This document shows positions 43,601 to 53,716 of a stretch of DNA of 64,000 nt, one piece after another. The translations under genes and the position numbers were made by a program. The notes under the pieces are model-generated. The model saw nothing but the letters and a program-made list of their open reading frames with translations. It had not been told where the DNA came from and did no database searches. How positions within the stretch are numbered: the stretch's first letter is position 1; each line of letters starts with the position of its first letter. The DNA comes from Macrostomum hystrix (Eukaryota > Platyhelminthes > Macrostomidae), in the NCBI GenBank assembly GCA_950097015.1, contig CATNEN010000025.1, positions 2,966,001-3,030,000 of the forward strand, in the 5' to 3' direction.

Positions 43601-45359
43601 CCAGTAGGCCTGTCCTCGGACTGGCTGAGATCGGCCTCGTCGGAGCTGAAGGAGACGACGGGTGCCGGCGGTGGCGTGCGATGCTGCTGGATGGCTGAGG
43701 TGGCCGCTGCGGCGGCGGCAGCGGCAGCCGCAGGCCCAGGTGTACCGCTACTTTGACGAGTACTGGCGCGCGATGCGGCGACAGCTGGCGATCCTTTGGC
43801 CTGTTGGATTTGGGATCGTTAATAATAGCATTTGGAAGCAAATCGAACTCTTGAACTAAATAAACTATGATCCTAAACCTAAGTATATACCTACCTAGAT
43901 GTATTATGCCAGACAATTTAACTATGTTAGTATAGGAAAATACTAGTATAGTAGTTATAGCATAGTTATAGAACTGTTCACTTTTAAAACAAAAATATTA
44001 AGGCAAATCAGTTGGAATAGTTTTAACCAGAGAAGAAGTTTCTACGAGTAGTTAGAATGTCTCAAAGTTTTGTGAAAATTTGTCAAACTTCCAAATTTTT
44101 CTTTCCAAATTGCCAAAAAGGTTTAAGTTTTTTTCTATAACTTCCACTCATACATGCGCAACACCTGGCCGACCCGGCCGTAACGGCTGGGTGAAACGAG
44201 GGCCAAGCAAGGTAAGTCGCAAAAACCAATAGACCAAGCGCAAAAAAATCAAAGGGGGGACCAAGGGACAAAAGAGGAAGGCGTGAAGAAAAGGAAAAAG
44301 GGGAGAGAAAAAGAGAGCAAATGAGAGCAAACTAAGTCGTAAATAGAGCAATGAAATGAACTGAGTCACAAATGAGAACAAAAACTAAGTCGCACGGCTG
44401 GCTAAGATTTGGAAGGTTGCGCATGTATGCTTCCACTACTAACATAAATTTGTTTTGAAGAGCTTTTACAGACAAATTGACTTGTCTTTAGTGCAATATA
44501 TTAAAGCAAGACAAATAACTAAACATTTAAAGCTCTTAACAATGGTTAAACAAAAATAGCTTTTAAAAAGTTGCACATTGTATAAAAACAAATTTCTTGT
44601 TCTTTACACTTCTAGAAATATATAAAAGGTACAAAAAGGTTTCACAAGTTATTCACTTATTCATGAATGATAAAACATGTTTTAAATACAATTGCATTAA
44701 ATTAATTATCTTAATACATATAGAATGAAGCTTATCAAATCTAGCTTTTCAAGTTCAAGCTTGAAAACCTAGATTTTAAAAGTAAGTTTAAAACATGAGA
44801 CAATATGCAATAACAAAAAAGAATGCAAAAACCTTCACTAAACTAAACTAAGCTTTCTGTAACTAAAGTTACTTTAGTTAGGCCAAGTTAATGCAGCTAT
44901 GGGTTAGGCTGCTTTGGCAAGATCCATGCTTAGCCAAAAAGCATAGTGTAGCTTAGGAGCTAGTATATTTAGGATATTAGATATTGTAGCTTAGGTAACA
45001 TAATAAAATAATTAGGTTTTTAGCACTATTCAATAAACATAGATATGTGCCTAGTATGACTAAGTAAAGGGCTTAGAATGCATTATTGGTAGCTTAAAGA
45101 AATGGTACTAAATGGCAAGCTAGTTTCAATAACCTAAAATTTGATAGCTAGCTAACTAGCTAATAAAAACAAGCATTGCAATAACAAATCTTACTTGAGG
45201 AACAGCATTTGGTTTTTTAAACTCCGAGTCAAGTAGCTTCTGTAATCGATTTTGGTACCTCTGTCTTGTGGCACCGTCAATTAGTCCAACAGGGACATTT
45301 CTTTCTGTCAGCATCTCCCTCAACTGAACGTCTGTGAGCTGATTTGCCTTAAGAACCAT
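40550..45359 (-). CDS. LEM-domain inner nuclear membrane protein (MAN1/LEM2 type)
   Basis: Exons (minus order) 45359-45195, 43800-43047, 42000-41474, 41238-40668 and tentatively 40626-40550 give about 697 residues with matching phases. Expected in the inner nuclear membrane, where the LEM domain binds BAF on chromatin. Domains: LEM at 1-43 (LTDVQLREMLTERNVPVG, then TRQRYQNRLQKLL); a Ser/Ala/Pro-rich basic nucleoplasmic linker; membrane span 1 about 256-278 (LVIAIVLGLFIGAIFII); lumenal domain about 280-430; span 2 about 440-466, followed by RQRRRR; MAN1-Src1 C-terminal winged-helix region about 483-600 (VHLLNTEAGVPLDEVRAEL, VWRLR); then an RRM-like domain starting QCLKLRGMWSP near 602. The RRM-like end makes MAN1 slightly more likely than LEM2. 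The last exon is the uncertain part. MAN1 also restrains SMAD signalling in other animals; whether this protein does is unknown. Confidence 0.89.
40668..41238 (-). CDS. LEM gene exon 4 (winged-helix and RRM-like domains)
   Basis: Acceptor CTACCCCAG ends at 41239; donor GTAAGT starts at 40667. Contains VLVHLLNTEAGVPLDE, WQGSVLADS, CLKLRGMWSP and GFVYALFKT...HFFDG, in the same order as human MAN1. A Gly/Ala-rich insert (GGTAGGVGGSGGGARAARG) separates the two domains. Confidence 0.9.
41262..41472. repeat. 31 bp repeat in LEM intron 3
   Basis: About six units of CCTGAAGACACGCAAACCTA plus CTAAATCCGCC. The left units read CTTGGCGACACACAAACC. The array begins about 25 bp upstream of exon 4 and abuts the exon 3 donor. 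Confidence 0.92.
41474..42000 (-). CDS. LEM gene exon 3 (lumenal domain and second span)
   Basis: Acceptor TCCAACCAG ends at 42001; donor GTTGGT is weak. Encodes PDAKVANCIQGQSGLLQ, LARMRGDAECFS, then RLLVWSALASLVRLAAALAY and the basic RQRRRR that marks the nucleoplasmic face. Confidence 0.88.
42001..43046. other. LEM intron 2
   Basis: Contains a minus-strand frame at 42436-42735 without family resemblance, and AT-rich DNA. No repeat array, unusual here for an intron over 1 kb. Confidence 0.5.
43047..43800 (-). CDS. LEM gene exon 2 (linker and first membrane span)
   Basis: Acceptor AATCCAACAG ends at 43801; donor GTAAGT. About 251 codons: a nine-residue poly-Ala-rich stretch, Ser/Pro/Thr- and Arg-rich linker with acidic DDSESD, then NLMLVIAIVLGLFIGAIFII. 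The frame continues upstream only as far as a TAA just beyond the acceptor, supporting this boundary. Confidence 0.88.
43801..45194. other. LEM intron 1
   Basis: AT-rich, unique. No array, SINE or coding sequence seen. Confidence 0.5.
45195..45359 (-). CDS. LEM gene exon 1 (LEM domain)
   Basis: ATG to donor GTAAGA, 55 codons, phase 0. The whole LEM fold is in this exon: NQLTDVQLREML, NVPVGLIDGATRQRYQNRL. The start directly precedes the domain, as in other MAN1/LEM2 proteins. Confidence 0.92.
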
Positions 45360-46199
45360 TTTGAAACAGATGTAATAACTTAAAAAATATCATAAAATTC
45401 TTTAGAAAAAAAATAAACAATGCAAAGAGCTAAATTAATGACTTCAGTAGTTTTAATAAAGTCGCTAATACAATTATTAGTTCGTAATAACGGCTACTCG
45501 TCACATTAATATGACAGATCTGATTAATAACTTAGCAATTTCTGTTATTTTAGACTAAATGTAACAAATTGGACTGATTCAACTAAAACAACGAATAAAA
45601 CATAGATTAGGCCTATCCGAAAGTCACTCTGCGCAACGTCTCAACGCGTTGTGGTTGCTTTTTTTAGTACTCAAAACGATGCGATGTTACGTTATGTGGT
45701 AAAACAAAGAAACAAAATTAACTATTTAAACTCACAACAATTAACTAAAAAATACTACTAAAGCCAAAGCTTACGACTTTTTCCATCCAAGGGTAAATTT
45801 TGGCTTTTTAAAATGCTCGTGTTTACGTCTGTCAATGAAGCATATGTATTAACAAATCGATTCGCAAATTTTCTTTTTTATCAAATATTATCAAGTTTAT
45901 TTTTACATCGTGACGTAAAAGGTAAACAACAAAGAGTTATTACTATTTTTTAAATAGAATTTTATTTTCTTAACTCTTAGCGATTCCACACTGCAGCATT
46001 TTCGCTTTTTGTTTGCTTAAGAATTAAGAACGCTGTATTTTAACTATTAGGCCTATATTCTTTCCTTGACATAATATATTTGAGTTGCAAATACTGCTGT
46101 ATTTTAGAGATTATGAAGGAAATTTTTTGCGATCTCTGTAAAATCGTCTGACAGGTAGGCTAATGATTTAGCAAAAAAACTATTTAGAAACCCCATTAG
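45360..46199. other. upstream region of the LEM gene
   Basis: AT-rich unique DNA; presumably contains the promoter. A CAACGCGTTG palindrome lies at about 45643. No coding sequence supported. Confidence 0.4.
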
Positions 46200-46440
46200 T
46201 ACCCGACAAAGCGACCTACTGCGCCGTCGGCAACTGGCATGCCGCCATCTGATCCGTACTGAGGAGTATGCCTCCAGCCTGCGCAGAAGGTGTTGCTGCT
46301 CCCGCTGCAGGCCTCCCTTCGGCGACGACTGGGCGCGAACTCGGTGCGACTGCCTAGCGACGCCGGCGTCCCGGACTCTACCGGAGGCTAGCCTATGTGT
46401 GCGCCCAGTCCTTGAAGCATGCCTTCTGACACCTAACTCT
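46200..46440. other. GC-rich island of unknown nature
   Basis: Markedly GC-rich within AT-rich surroundings. One plus-strand frame is open with a Cys-rich segment (LRRRCCCSRCRPPFGDD) and one minus-strand frame is open as well (LQREQQHLLRRLEAYSS). It could be an exon, a CpG island for the LEM gene about 850 bp away, or an old insertion. No splice pair could be fixed. Confidence 0.3.
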
Positions 46441-47057
46441 AACTATAATGGAGTATAATTACTATTTTTGTTTTTTAGGTCGAAATACATTGATTAGCAA
46501 GCATATATGCTGCATGCATTCAATTACAAGAAATGTAAAAAGAACGCAAATAATTTATTTTGACTAATAAGGACTATAATATAGCGAATTTGTAGCTTAT
46601 ATCTTTATTAAGTGAGCCAACTATTAATTCAGTCCGTTCAAGCAGCGCGACATATGGCAGATGGGCCAGATCTCAATAGGTGTCCCAAATATCTGCTTCC
46701 ACACAGACAACCATGTAAGCTTTCCGTGGGAAACTAAATTTGAATTCTATAAAACACAGAAGGCCGATTGTTCGAACTAAACCCGTGTTCCCGACAGAGA
46801 GCTGTTCATGAGCGAAATTTAATTTGTATTGCATTTTCCATGGAATAATTGCTTCCGTTTAATGTACTAGTTGTAGATTTCTGAAATTTTTTTAAAGAGA
46901 ATCAGTTTCTTACAGACCCATGCAGTTTGTACGAGAGTATTGGACATTGTCAAACGTTTCGTAAGTTCAAAAAGTATCGAGATTTTTCTGGTAATAAGCA
47001 AATTATACTTTGTTTCTATCGTGGTTTTATAACTTTTTATATCAATAAATCTCGTCT
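46441..47057. other. unique AT-rich DNA
   Basis: Nothing recognised. Confidence 0.45.
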
Positions 47058-47155
47058 ATGCTATAGACCTTCTATGCTATGCTATAGACCTTCAATGCAA
47101 TGCTATAGACCTTCTATGCTATGCTATAGACCTTCTATGCTATGCTATATATACA
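47058..47155. repeat. 21 bp repeat
   Basis: Four to five copies of CTATAGACCTTCTATGCTAT plus G. Confidence 0.9.
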
Positions 47156-47199
47156 AGGCAGGATTTAATTGTCCCAATCGATTTAATGAAACCTTCTAT

Positions 47200-48035
47200 A
47201 GACATTCTCAAAACAAATGTTAGCCTCTATGGACATTCTCCCACCGGATGTTGGCCTTCTATGGACATTCTCCCACCGGATGTTGGCCTGTATGGACATT
47301 CTCCCACCGGATGTTAGCCTGTATGGACATTCTCCCACCGGATGTTAGCCTGTATGGACATTCTCCCACAGGATGTTAGCCTGTATGGACATTCTCCCAC
47401 CGGATGTTAGCCTGTATGGACATTCTCCCACCGGATGTTGGCCTGTATGGACATTCTCCCACCGGATGTTAGCCTGTATGGACATTCTCCCACCGGATGT
47501 TAGCCTCTATGGACATTCTCCCACAGGATTTTAGCCTCTATGGACATTCTCCCACAGGATGTTAGCCTCTATGGACGTTCTCCCACAGGATGTTGGCCTT
47601 CTATGGACATTCTACCACAGGATGTTAGCCTCTATGGACATTCTCCCACAGGATGTTAGCCTTCTATGGACATTCTCCCACCGGATGTTGGCCTTCTATG
47701 GACATTCTCCCACAGGATGTTAGCCTCTATGGACATTCTCCCACAGGATGTTAGCCTTCTATGGACATTCTCCCACCGGATGTTGGCCTTCTATGGACAT
47801 TCTCCCACAGGATGTTAGCCTCTATGGACATTCTCCCACAGGATGTTAGCCTCTATGGACATTCTCCCACAGGATTTTAGCCTGTATGGACATTCTACCA
47901 CAGGATGTTAGCCTCTATGGACATTCTCCCACAGGATTTTAGCCTGTATGGACATTCTACCACAGGATGTTAGCCTCTATGGACATTCTCCCACAGGATT
48001 TTAGCCTCTATGGACATTCTCTCACCGTATATTGG
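47200..48035. repeat. 31/32 bp minisatellite
   Basis: About 27 copies of TATGGACATTCTCCCACCGG plus ATGTTAGCCTG. CCGG/CAGG and GCCTG/GCCTC/GCCTTC variants form blocks: CCGG dominates the left, CAGG the right. Confidence 0.96.
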
Positions 48036-48629
48036 CTCTGTCATGCAGTGTCGGCATTTAAAACTTTGGCATTGTAGAAAAAATCGAATATGTGTCAATT
48101 GTGATTGCATAGTAAATTACTGTTGGTGTCTTACATTAAATTTTCAGTGCACTAAGCTAAGAGAGCACTAAGCTAAGTGTCGTCCGATTGTTCAATCTTA
48201 TTTCTCGAACAAAACATTATCGATTCTCTCTCTTTTTCTCTCTCTCTCTTTCCTGTTCTGCGTGGTTTCTTGTAGTTTCACAAAACTAAAGTACAGTAGA
48301 GAGTACTTCTCAGGCACAGCCCCTACACTGTGCGTGCGCGTGCGTGTGTGTGTGCTTTTGTCACGCTCAAAATACGTGCCCAGATCCCATATCCCTTACC
48401 CACAGTTTCTGGCCCTCCCAACAAAGTCAATTGCTCGCCATTCGGCCAGGCGATCAATAATCGACTAAACAGGGCGATTTTAATTCTTATATTTCTGCTG
48501 TGGTGTCTAAGCGAAAACCTTCCTCTCTTGGATTAGAAATAAATTCACCTTTGTCCAGTCTAGCTAATAAATTATTATTCGACAATCTTTACTAATTATG
48601 GCAGCTAGACAACTGGGTGACACCTGCAG
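48036..48629. other. unique DNA
   Basis: Includes short CT and GT microsatellites (about 48225-48250 and 48330-48355). A hydrophobic plus-strand peptide (RAILILIFLLWCLSENL) at about 48470-48530 lacks an ATG and a usable donor. Confidence 0.35.
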
Positions 48630-48759
48630 TTACCAGCGCGACAGCAAATGTGCAAGTACTACTTGAAATACTCCAAAAGGTGTAAAAGAGACTGCTGCTG
48701 CAGAAACAACCTCCGTGGCCGTACAGGTTGCTGCAAAATGAACAACGAACGACTCAAAG
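48630..48759 (+). CDS. candidate exon of a small cysteine-rich protein
   Basis: Bounded by acceptor CACCTGCAG (ends 48629) and donor GTGAGA (48760). In phase it reads LPARQQMCKYYLKYSKRC then KRDCCCRNNLRGRTGCC and KMNNERLK. The cysteine order is C-X9-C-X3-CCC-X9-CC, with many basic residues, as expected for a secreted, disulphide-bonded peptide. I do not recognise a family. No signal-peptide exon has been found upstream. A possible final exon at 51605-51633 would add AAARCAPPV and a stop, in matching phase. Confidence 0.4.
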
Positions 48760-48798
48760 GTGAGAAAATGAGAAGAACATATCTTAAAGTACATTTTG

Positions 48799-49496
48799 CT
48801 GACTGACTGACTAACTGACTGACTGAATGACTGACTGACTGAATGACTGACTGACTGACTGACTGACTGACTGACTGACTGACTGACTGACTGACTGACT
48901 GACTGAGACTGACTGACTGAATGACTGACTGACTGAATGACTGACTGACTGACTGACTGACTGACTGACTGACTGACTGACTGACTAACTGACTGACTGA
49001 CTGACTGACTGACTGACTGACTGACTGACTGACTGACTGACTGACTGACTGACTGACTGACTGACTGACTGACTGACTGACTGACTGACTGACTGACTGA
49101 CTGACTGACTGACTGACTGACTGACTGACTGACTGACTGACTGACTGACTGACTGACTGACTGACTGACTGACTGACTGACTAACTGACTGACTGACTGA
49201 CTGACTGACTGACTGACTGTCTGACTGACTGACTGACTGACTGACTGACTGACTGACTGACTGTCTGACTGACTGACTGACTGACTGACTGACTGACTGA
49301 CTGACTGACTGACTGACTAACTGACTGACTGACTAACTGACTGACTGACTGACTGACTGACTGACTAACTGACTGACTGACTAACTGACTGACTGACTGA
49401 CTGACTGACTGACTGACTGACTGACTGACTGACTGACTGACTGACTGACTGACTGACTGACTGACTGACTGACTGACTGACTGACTGACTGACTGA
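48799..49496. repeat. (CTGA)n microsatellite, about 700 bp
   Basis: Around 170 tetranucleotide copies with sparse CTAA, CTGT and ATGA variants. Very long for a tetranucleotide array, so likely unstable and possibly collapsed or extended in assembly. Confidence 0.97.
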
Positions 49497-49639
49497 TATT
49501 ACCAATCATATCGCAGGATGCTAATATTTTCACCTAGTTTACCATATTTTTACTACTGTCGTTTCTACTTTAAGTAGTAGAGCCTTTTTAAAATATTCGT
49601 TTTGTAGCAAAGGTGTTTTTTGTTTATCTTTTCAATATT

Positions 49640-51500
49640 AAAAAAAGTAACACCCCATTCACAGAATAATTCCACGTTCACAGAAATCCACATTTACGAA
49701 AACCCTTATTCTCAGAAATACCTTTACTCATTATTTCAATTCCCAAATAGCTGCGTTACAAAAATCCCACTTCACAGAAATCACAGTTTACAGAAATCCC
49801 AGTTCACGGAAATCCCAGTTCACAGAAATCTCAGTTTACAGAAAACCCACTTCACAGAAAACCCAGTTCACAGAAATCCCAGTTCACAGAAAACCCAGTT
49901 CACAGAAATCCCAGTTCACAGAAATCCCAGTTCACAGAAATCCCTGTTCACAGAAATCCCAGTTTACAGCAATCCATGTTCACAGCAATCCATGTTCACA
50001 GCAATCCGTGTTCACAGAAATCCCAGTTCAAACAAATCTCAGTTTACAGAAATCCCAGTTCACAGAAATCCCAGTTCACAGAAATCCCAGTTCCCAGAAA
50101 TCCCAGTTTACAGCAATCCATGTTCACAAAAATCCCAGTTCACAGCAATCCATGTTCACAGCAAGCCATGTTCACAGCAATCTATGTTCACAGAAATCCC
50201 AGTTCACAGGAAACCCAGTACACAGAAATCCCAGTTCACAGCAACACATGTTTACAGAAATCCCAGTTAACAGCAATCCATGTTCACAGCAATCCATGTT
50301 CACAGCAAGCCATGTTCACAGAAATCCCAGTTCACAGAAAACCCAGTTCACAGAAAACCCAGCTCACAAAAATCCCAGTTCACAGCAATCCATGTTCACA
50401 GCAATCCATGTTCACAGCAATCCATGTTCACAGCAATCCATGTTCACAGAAATCCCAGTTCAAAGAAATCCCTGTTCACAAAAATCCCAGTTCACAGCAA
50501 TCCATGTTCACAGCAATCCATGTTCACAGCAATCCATGTTCACAGCAATCCGTGTTCACAGAAATCCCAGTTTAAAGAAATCCCAGTTCACAGAAATCCC
50601 AGTTCACAGAAATCCCTGTTCACAGAAATCCCAGTTTACAGCAATCCCAGTTCACAAAAATCCCAGTTCACAGCAATCTATGTTCACAGCAAGCCATGTT
50701 CACAGCAATCTATGTTCACAGAAATCCCAGTTCACAGGAAACCCAGTTCACAGAAATACATGTTCACAGGAATCCATGTTCACAGGAATCCGTGTTCAAA
50801 GAAATCCCAGTTCAAAGAAATCCCAGTTCACAGAAATCCCAGTTCACAGAAATCCCTGTTCACAGAAATCCCAGTTTACAGCAATCCATGTTCACAGCAA
50901 TCCATGTTCACAGCAATCCGTGTTCACAGAAATCCCAGTTCAAAGAAATCTCAGTTTACAGAAATCCCAGTTAACAGCAACACATGTTTACAGAAATCCC
51001 AGTTCACAGAAAACCCAGTTAACAGCAATCCATGTTCACAGCAAGCCATGTTCACAGCAATCTATGTTCACATAAATCCCAGTTCACAGGAAACCCAGTT
51101 CACAGAAATCCCAGTTCACAGCAACACATGTTTACAGAAATCCCAGTTCACAGCAACACATGTTTACAGAAATCCCAGTTCACAGCAACCCATGTCCACA
51201 GCAATCCATGTCCACAGCAATCCATGTTCACAGGAAGACATGTTCACAGGAATCCATGTTCACAGAAATCCCAGTTCACAGAAATCTCAGTTCACAGAAA
51301 ACCCAGTTCACAGAAATCTCAGTTCACAGAAAACCCAGTTCACAGAAAACCCAGTTCACAGAAATCCCACTTCACAGAAATCCATGTTCACAGAAATCCC
51401 AGTTCACAGAAAACCCAGTTCACAGAAATCCCAGTTCACAGAAATCCTAGTTCACAGAAATCCCAGTTCACAGAAATCAGTGGTCACAGAAATCCTAGTT
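49640..51500. repeat. 16 bp minisatellite
   Basis: About 115 copies of TTCACAGAAATCCCAG with AGCAATCCATG variants. Sixteen bases shift the frame by one each unit, so all three plus frames show the same 16-residue periodic peptide (SQKSQFTEIPVHRNPS). Confidence 0.97.
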
Positions 51501-52129
51501 AGTCGATTCCTCTATTCACTGTTAATCTAGAACAGTTCCCATTTGTCTACTCTGGTTATCAGAGAAATAAAGACAAAAATATCCCTCATCGACTGAAGCT
51601 GCAGCAGCTGCGAGGTGCGCACCCCCGGTGTGACTCACCGGCTTCTTGGCGGCCAACCGTCTCGGATCTCTGCGATCTACCCCTCAAATCCCGCCGCCAC
51701 GCCCCCGTTTTCAACATATTTAACTGGGGATAAATCTCCCAGCATCCCATACATTAAGGACTGTAACTCACTTCTCATGGCTTTAGACTCGCCATATTGT
51801 TCAATAACCGACTGAGAACTGTGAGCATTAATCAATTTAAACATTACGTTCGAATATTAAGAATATTTGCGACTAAAAATGGCGGTGGAACAGCTGAAAG
51901 CAAGTTCATTGCTGCCACATGACAGCTTGTCAGTCAGAGTGGACTCATTCTGTTACTACACATGCAATGGCTATTACGGTTGACTTTCTTTCTGATTGCA
52001 TTTCTATTGAAATATTTCTAGAATAGAACTATTACCTAGCTTTATCATGCGTTTTTGTTTAGCCGCTAGAACAGAAGAAAAACAAAACAAAGTGATAAAA
52101 TAAATGGAAGATAGACGAGTAGACAGAGA
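51501..52129. other. unique DNA with a possible small terminal exon
   Basis: A NAGNAG acceptor at 51602-51607 precedes AAARCAPPV-stop, ending at 51633, phase-compatible with the Cys-rich exon. Otherwise nothing recognised. Confidence 0.25.
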
Positions 52130-53380
52130 GAGGAGAGTAAGAGGGGTGGATAGAAGGGGGAAGAGAGGTAGGTGTCAGAGGTTGATAAAAAGGCTAGAAA
52201 AAGGAAGCCAGGATAGATAGATGTGGAAAGAGAAGGGTAGAAAGAAATAACTAGGTAGAGGAGGCTAGAAAGAGTAGGGATAGAAAGAGGAGGGGTAGAA
52301 AGAGGAGGGGTAGAAAGAGGAGGGGTAGAAAAAGGAGGGGTAGAAAGAGGAGGGGTAGAAAGAGCGGGTAGAAAGAGAAGGGGGAGAAAGAGGGGGAGAA
52401 AGAGAAGGGTAGAAAGAGAAGGGGTAGAAAGAGAAGGGGTAGAAAGAGAAGGGAAAGAAAGAGAAGGGGAAGAAAGAGAAGGGGTAGAAAGAGAAGGGGT
52501 AGAAAGAGGTGGGGTAGAAAAAGGAGGGGTAGAAAGAGGAGGGGTAGAAAGAGCGGGTAGAAAGAGAAGGGGGAGAAAGAGGAGGGGTAGAAAGAGGAGG
52601 GGTAGAAAAAGGAGGGGTAGAAAGAGGAGGGGTAGAAAAAGGAGGGGTAGAGAGAGGAGGGTAGAAAGAGGAGGGGTAGAAAGAGCGGGTAGAAAGAGAA
52701 GGGGGAGAAAGAGGGGGAGAAAGAGAAGGGTAGAAAGAGAAGGGGTAGAAAGAGAAGGGGTAGAAAGAGAAGGGGAAGAAAAAGGAGGGGTAGAAAGAGG
52801 AGGGGTAGAAAGAGGAGGGTTAGAAAGAGCGGGTAGAAAGAGAAGGGGGAGAAAGAGAAGGGTAGAAAGAGAAGGGGTAGAAAGAGAAGGGGTAGAAAGA
52901 GCGGGTAGAAAGAGAAGGGGTAGAAAGAGAAGGGGTAGAAAGAGAAGGGTAGAAAGAGAAGGGGTAGAAAGAGAAGGGGTAGAAAGAGAAGAGAAAGAAA
53001 GAGAAGGGGAAGAAAGAGAAGGGGTAGAAAGAGCGGGTAGAAAGAGAAGGGGTAGAAAGAGCGGGTAGAAAGAGAAAGGGTAGAAAGAGGGGAAAGAAAG
53101 AGCAGGGGTAGAAAGAGGGGGAAGAAAGAGCAGGGGTAGAAAGAGGGGGAAGAAAGAGAAGGGGTAGATAGAGGGGGGAAGAAAGAGAATGGGTAGATAG
53201 AGATGGTTTGAAGGAGAGGGGTAAATAGGAGGAATAGATAAATAGGCAAAGAAAGAGATAGGTAGGGTAGATAGAGAGCAGTAGATAGAGAAGAAATGAT
53301 GAGAGGTTTAGATAGATAGAATGTTAAGGGGTAGAATGATAGGGGTAGAAAGAGTATGGTACAAAGAGTCAGAATGAAAA
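52130..53380. repeat. polypurine minisatellite, about 14-16 bp unit
   Basis: Units of GGTAGAAAGAGAAGG with GAGGAGG, GAGCGGG and GGGGGAG variants. The plus strand is nearly pure purine for over 1.2 kb. The minus-strand peptide (FLPLLFLPLL) is a repeat translation. Confidence 0.95.
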
Positions 53381-53716
53381 AACGAAAAGAAAGAAAAAAG
53401 CACTAAATTTCGAGACTGTCGCCTCATGTTTTATTAACTGTGCTAATTGTGTTTTCTGGTGAATTAAACCACTAGAAATAATTTACTTTCTTCCAGCTAC
53501 GTTGGCAAAATTTACGCCAAGCTCAATATACGCCCAAAGCAAGCGTGTAAAATTCAGTTCATAAAAAAGCTACTGTTTAAAATTTTCATTCAGTTAAAGT
53601 TGATACATTATAAAATAAACATTGCACAAACCAGCTTTCACTACATAGAAAACACATTAGTTATTCCCTCAGGTAGTAACAAAATTCGCATACGAAACGA
53701 AATCAGCTCTGATTCG
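53381..53716. other. unique AT-rich DNA
   Basis: Nothing recognised. Confidence 0.45.

Noticed and set aside
49620-51530. Overlapping frames with SQKSQFTEIPVHRNPS period
   Set aside because: Same peptide in all three plus frames, as expected from a 16 bp unit.
52251-53249. 332-codon Leu/Phe/Pro-rich minus frame
   Set aside because: Translation of the polypurine repeat; no non-repetitive part.
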